A stretch of DNA of 64,000 nucleotides. Source: Bradyrhizobium sediminis. GTDB lineage: Bacteria; Pseudomonadota; Alphaproteobacteria; Rhizobiales; Xanthobacteraceae. Under the pieces are notes generated by a model. The model saw only the letters and a list, made by a program, of their open reading frames with translations, was not told where the DNA came from and ran no database searches. Location: positions 2,726,001 to 2,790,000 of the forward strand of contig NZ_CP076135.1 in NCBI RefSeq assembly GCF_018736105.1, read 5' to 3'. Made by a program: the position numbers and the translations under genes. Shown here piece after piece: positions 60,844 through 64,000 of this stretch (the first letter of the stretch is position 1; each line of letters begins with the position of its first letter).

Positions 60844-60857
60844 TTGATTCAAGTCAA
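60844..60857. promoter_or_regulatory. FixK/FNR box before the eRF1-like gene
   Basis: TTGA-TTCAAG-TCAA inside a larger palindrome CGATTGA-TTCAAG-TCAATCG (60841-60860), 121 bp from ATG 60723. Confidence 0.62.
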
Positions 60858-60882
60858 TCGAACCGATGATGTCCTGCCGCGA

Positions 60883-61710
60883 TCAGTGGACCAGAAGCGT
60901 GCAGATCGAGCTGTGCTGCAGAAGGTGGCGCGTCACCCCGCCGAATATCCACTCGCTCAGACGGGTGTGTCCGTAAGCTCCGGCGACGATGATATCGGCC
61001 CTCGCTTCGGACGCGATGGCTTCGAGCTGGCTGCCGGGGGCGCCGGCGGACGGTTCGACCCGCGCCGACGCCGGGACGTTATGGCGCTGGAGCCATTTCG
61101 CCACGTCGGCGACGCGCTCATTGGCAGCGCTCCGCTCGCTCTCGTCGGAGGCGATCTCGACGATGATCAGTTCCTTGGCTCGCTTGAGCAGCGGAAGCGC
61201 CGCCGGAAGCGCCCGCCGCGCCTCGGCGGAATCCTTCCACGCAATCAGGATGCGATTGAAGGCGAGGCAGGTGCTGTGGGGCGGCACGACCAATACCGGC
61301 CTGCCTGCCTTCATGACGGCGTCGCCGATCTCGAGCAGATGGTTTGGTCCGAGCCGATTATAATTCTCGGCGCGGCCGACCACCAGGATGTCCGCGGCCC
61401 GGGCTTCCTGCACGAGAAAATCCGCGGGGTAGGCGGCGTCCGAGCGCCATTCCAGCGCACCGTTGAAGTCCTTCAGTGCCGACCGGAAGTGACTCTCACA
61501 GCGGCCGATGGCCTGGTTCAGCTGTTCGTAATCGGCTTCGAGCACGTTCGACGCGATCATGCCGTCGGCATGAATCGGCACGTTGGGAAGGCCGGCGGTG
61601 ACTCCGATCACTTTCGACTTGAACCGGTCGGCCAGCTCGCAGGTCACGCGCAGGGCGGGCTCGCTGTATTGTTCGAGGTCGAGATGCACCATGACCGTCT
61701 TGTACGTCAC
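60883..61710 (-). CDS. Universal stress protein, two UspA domains
   Basis: 275 residues, tandem Usp. Domain 1 starts YKTVMVHLDLEQYSEPALRV and domain 2 starts NRILIAWKDSAEARRALPAA; the second has the ATP-binding-type motif ADIIVAGAYGHTRLSEWIFG (GxxGH-9x-G-S/T-like). 14 bp after the other Usp gene, so an operon. Usp pairs of this kind are a hallmark of FNR/DosR-type low-oxygen responses. Confidence 0.92.
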   Translation of the reverse strand: MTYKTVMVHLDLEQYSEPALRVTCELADRFKSKVIGVTAGLPNVPIHADGMIASNVLEADYEQLNQAIGRCESHFRSALKDFNGALEWRSDAAYPADFLVQEARAADILVVGRAENYNRLGPNHLLEIGDAVMKAGRPVLVVPPHSTCLAFNRILIAWKDSAEARRALPAALPLLKRAKELIIVEIASDESERSAANERVADVAKWLQRHNVPASARVEPSAGAPGSQLEAIASEARADIIVAGAYGHTRLSEWIFGGVTRHLLQHSSICTLLVH

Positions 61711-61724
61711 GCCGCCCTCCCGGT

Positions 61725-62552
61725 TCAGTGCGAAATCAACGCCGGGACGGTGAGCGATTCGAACATGCCGCGCGTCGCGCCGCCGAGGACGAACTCCCGA
61801 AATCTGGAATGCCCGTAGCCGCCCATCACGATCAGATCGGTGTCGTTGTCGGCGGCCAGTGACAGAATCGCGTTGTGGATATTGGATGTGGCTGCCGTCA
61901 GCCGGTGAGGGGTTGCGGGCAAATCGCGCCGGGCGAGGTGGGTGATAAATGCCGCCAATGATGCTTCGCCGACGGTATCTTCATCCTCGTTGACGGTCAC
62001 GACGTCGATGGCCTTCGCCTTGCGCAGAAACGGTCCGGCATTTTGGACCGCCCGCGCCGCCGGCGCGCGACCGTCCCAGCAGATCAGCACGCGATCGGCC
62101 TTGAAAGCACCCCGGTTGATATAGGGCACCATCAGCATCGGCCGTCCAGATCCGAACAGCACCGCCTCCGAGATGAAATCGGTCTGGCTCGGCTTCGAGC
62201 TGTCGGGTTGACCGACGATGTTCAGATCGTAGAGGCGCGACAGTTCGGTCACGGTGCGGGTCGCGGCATAGGAAACGTTGAACGTGCTCTTGGCGTCATG
62301 TGGAATATTGAGGCGTCTTGTCACGATCTCGAACTGGTCGAGCACGACGGCGGCCTGCTCGACGCCGGTTTCGTACTGAGCGGCCATGACGACGGCGGAT
62401 GCCTCGAACGCAATCATCGGATTCAGGGCCTGATAGGCGCATGCGATGCCGTCGAGATGGGCTTCGAAGAGACCGGCGACTGCCGCGGCGCAGTCGATCA
62501 GAGGGCCGGCCGGCCGATCGACGGGAAGAAGGACGGCGATATCGTTCAACAT
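61725..62552 (-). CDS. Universal stress protein, two UspA domains
   Basis: 275 residues from ATG 62552. Domain 1: DIAVLLPVDRPAGPLIDCAA; domain 2: ADRVLICWDGRAPAARAVQN, ending with DTDLIVMGGYGHSRFREFVL then GGATRGMF, the nucleotide-binding signature. Same length as the downstream paralogue but clearly diverged, so an old duplication. A degenerate FixK-like site lies 71 bp upstream. Confidence 0.92.
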   Translation of the reverse strand: MLNDIAVLLPVDRPAGPLIDCAAAVAGLFEAHLDGIACAYQALNPMIAFEASAVVMAAQYETGVEQAAVVLDQFEIVTRRLNIPHDAKSTFNVSYAATRTVTELSRLYDLNIVGQPDSSKPSQTDFISEAVLFGSGRPMLMVPYINRGAFKADRVLICWDGRAPAARAVQNAGPFLRKAKAIDVVTVNEDEDTVGEASLAAFITHLARRDLPATPHRLTAATSNIHNAILSLAADNDTDLIVMGGYGHSRFREFVLGGATRGMFESLTVPALISH

Positions 62553-62623
62553 GCTGGGTCGCTTTCTGGCTAGGTGGCCTGATTTCACAGGAAACGATTA
62601 TGCCCGCCGATGCCCGGGGCATT

Positions 62624-62637
62624 TTGATCTATCTCAT
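62624..62637. promoter_or_regulatory. Degenerate FixK/FNR-like site before the usp operon
   Basis: TTGA-TCTATC-TCAT: one mismatch from TTGA-N6-TCAA; 71 bp before ATG 62552 on the minus strand. Confidence 0.42.
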
Positions 62638-62669
62638 GCCAGACGCCCGACGCTGGTCGAGCCCAATCC

Positions 62670-62711
62670 AAAAAAAATCAGGCACGCCGGTTGACCGACG
62701 CACCTGATTTT
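62670..62711 (-). terminator. Intrinsic terminator of the Gly/Arg-rich gene
   Basis: AAAATCAGG (62674-62682) pairs with CCTGATTTT (62703-62711), with further pairing inside the loop; on the minus strand it runs into eight T residues. It lies 44 bp after the stop at 62755. Confidence 0.85.
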
Positions 62712-62754
62712 CTGTTCCTATCGGGCGTAGCGAATACGCCGATTCAAACTGCAA

Positions 62755-63042
62755 TCAATACGGGCAGATCACCCGGCCCCAGCGCGGGCTGAAATAGCAG
62801 CCGCGACCGCGCACGATTGGGGGCGCGACATAGATGCCATAGCCGCGACCATAGCCTCTGCCGCGATAATAGCCCCTGCCACGATAATAGCCGCGGCCTC
62901 GACCGCGGCCCCACTGGGCTTCCGCCGACGAAGTGGATGCCGCCAGGAAGAGACCCGACGTGCCGACGACGCTGACCATGTAAACGAAGACCAAAGCCGC
63001 CGCGGCGATGATGCGCGAAACGATATTGTAGCGTTTAGCCAT
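62755..63042 (-). CDS. Small exported Gly/Arg/Tyr-repeat protein
   Basis: 95 residues. N-terminal hydrophobic signal (RIIAAAALVFVYMVSVVGTS, then ASTSSAEAQ as cleavage site). The mature part is a low-complexity repeat of RGRGYY units (WGRGRGRGYYRGRGYYRGRG) followed by GRGCYFSPRWGRVICPY with two cysteines. The DNA shows matching ~18-bp repeats around 62862-62905. Similar short secreted proteins are common in Bradyrhizobium; function unknown. It has its own terminator. Confidence 0.78.
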   Translation of the reverse strand: MAKRYNIVSRIIAAAALVFVYMVSVVGTSGLFLAASTSSAEAQWGRGRGRGYYRGRGYYRGRGYGRGYGIYVAPPIVRGRGCYFSPRWGRVICPY

Positions 63043-63396
63043 TAGGGATCTCCTGGGTCATTCCAATCGCCGTCAACTCTCAGCCGATCTCAGCCAAATT
63101 CTCCGGCAGCTTATAAGTTCACCAGAAAAATGTTGTTCTTGTGACTTTTCAACATGCTATTGGGAAGCTCAAGTGAGGTCAAGTTACGGTGTCTGTCGGC
63201 CGAACATGGGAAAGAGGTTCAAACATCCGACTGCATTTGAACAAATTGTGCATTGCGCCATCCCCGCCTTCGACGATGCGCCGATTCCGCCAAAATGTGC
63301 ACCAATCCTGCCCAAACGAATCCTGGCAAAACTAGGATTGCCCCTCGCGTCCCGACATTGATCCAGATCAAATCAGATCCCCTCAAAAGAGTGCCG
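63043..63396. other. Intergenic region, 354 bp
   Basis: AT-richer than its surroundings (for example around 63105-63190). Apart from the FixK box at 63358-63371 I see no gene; a 62-codon plus-strand frame at 63173 has no ribosome-binding site and ordinary non-coding composition. It must hold the promoters of the repeat-protein gene and the carbamoyltransferase gene. Confidence 0.5.
63358..63371. promoter_or_regulatory. FixK/FNR box before the carbamoyltransferase gene
   Basis: TTGAT-CCAG-ATCAA, perfect palindrome, 25 bp before ATG 63397; the short distance suggests a very short leader or a start further downstream. Confidence 0.72.
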
Positions 63397-64000
63397 ATGC
63401 CCAAACAACACACCTATGTTCTCGGCCTGAATACCTACGACCACGATGTGAGTGCCTGCCTGCTGCGCGACGGCGCCATTGCCTTCGCGATCGCCAAGGA
63501 ACGGATCACGCGCGAAAAGCACGCTACGGGATTCTACCAGGAGGTGATCGACTATTGCCTGAATGCCGAGGGCATTACGCTTGACGACGTCGATCTGGTC
63601 GTCCGCAATTGCTACATTCTTCCAGTCCCGGAAATGGAGGAACGGCTGGTCTATCAGGACATGCCGGGCTTCCTGCCCCCACACGAGCGTGCCGGGGCTC
63701 CAAAGCATCCGCTGTACCTGTCGCATTCCGATAAAGTTGTCTCGATCTCCCACCATCTGGCGCACGCCTACAGCGCCTTTGCGGTATCGCCGTTCGAGGA
63801 AGGCGTCGTCATGATCGTCGACGGCGTCGGCAGCTATCAATCCGACGTCATGGAGCCCTATCCGCCGACCGACACCGCCACGCCGCTCGCCCGCGAGTCC
63901 GAGAGCTATTACAAGTTCAGCGGCTCGAAACTCGAATGCCTGAAGAAGGTCTGGATGGAGCCCGATCGCGGCTTCCTGAGCGACGAATTCTACAACATGC
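63397..64000 (+). CDS. NodU/CmcH-family carbamoyltransferase, 3' part outside window
   Basis: 201 visible residues, starting MPKQHTYVLGLNTYDHDVSA. The family's N-terminal kinase-like (YrdC/Kae1-related) domain is recognised by the DHDVSACLLRDG segment, EERITR-like KERITREKH, and the metal-binding HHLAHAYSAF near residue 126, followed by VMIVDGVGSYQ. These enzymes transfer carbamoyl from carbamoyl phosphate to a hydroxyl of a sugar or antibiotic. The gene is open at the right edge. The target is unknown; a Nod-factor role is only one option. Confidence 0.88.
   Translation, partial: MPKQHTYVLGLNTYDHDVSACLLRDGAIAFAIAKERITREKHATGFYQEVIDYCLNAEGITLDDVDLVVRNCYILPVPEMEERLVYQDMPGFLPPHERAGAPKHPLYLSHSDKVVSISHHLAHAYSAFAVSPFEEGVVMIVDGVGSYQSDVMEPYPPTDTATPLARESESYYKFSGSKLECLKKVWMEPDRGFLSDEFYNM

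Noticed and set aside
63173..63361. 62-codon frame before the carbamoyltransferase
   Set aside because: No Shine-Dalgarno, no protein-like pattern, and it runs into the FixK box.

Overview
High-GC DNA, most likely chromosomal, from an alphaproteobacterium of the Bradyrhizobium/Rhodopseudomonas group (Nitrobacteraceae; Bradyrhizobium is my best guess). The basis is overall protein character, PhoB boxes of the rhizobial type (CTGTCAT-N4-CTGTCAT), FixK2-type boxes (TTGA/C-N6-T/GCAA), and the gene content: complete C-P lyase, split btaA/btaB, NodU-like carbamoyltransferase. I could not run any search, so the taxonomy is inference.

Layout. (1) 0-5.5 kb is housekeeping: glyoxalase I (cut by the left edge), a membrane protein, small conserved ORFs, a truncated H-NS-like protein, a Sir2 deacetylase, a double cold-shock protein, a DUF192 protein and tRNA-Pro(UGG). 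(2) 5.5-35.7 kb is a phosphate-starvation island. It holds a Ugp-like glycerophosphodiester/glycerol-3-phosphate ABC transporter with two metallophosphodiesterases, a LysR regulator, PhoD phosphatase, an unusual pair (PPDK-like protein lacking its pyruvate domain plus a protein with a PhoU-like region), then the full phosphonate locus: DUF1045-phnM2-hexapeptide transferase on the minus strand, phnCDE1E2, phnF, and phnGHIJKLMN. It ends with betaine-lipid (DGTS) synthesis genes btaA and btaB, an SMR transporter and an MprF-flippase-like membrane protein. PhoB-box-like direct repeats precede at least six of these transcription units, and phnG also has a perfect PhnF-type palindrome.

(3) 35.8-64 kb is a stress/dormancy island: hsp20-groEL-cytochrome c, L,D-transpeptidase, LigD split into three genes, a PhaC-like hydrolase, ribosome hibernation factor, CBS-BON protein, Lon, a second Hsp20, a PRPP-synthase paralogue, a COG2187 kinase, a hydrolase/phosphoribosyltransferase pair, an FtsH paralogue, an MgtA-type P-ATPase, a host-attachment-family protein, an ABC exporter, an eRF1-like protein, two tandem universal stress proteins and a NodU-type carbamoyltransferase (cut by the right edge). 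FixK/FNR-type palindromes lie 25-120 bp before most of these units, so the segment reads as one oxygen-limitation regulon, functionally like the mycobacterial DosR regulon.

The main points of interest are that low-oxygen regulon, the dense Pho island with lipid remodelling, the three-gene LigD, the PPDK-like/PhoU-like pair, the second phnM operon, and a frameshifted chaB.
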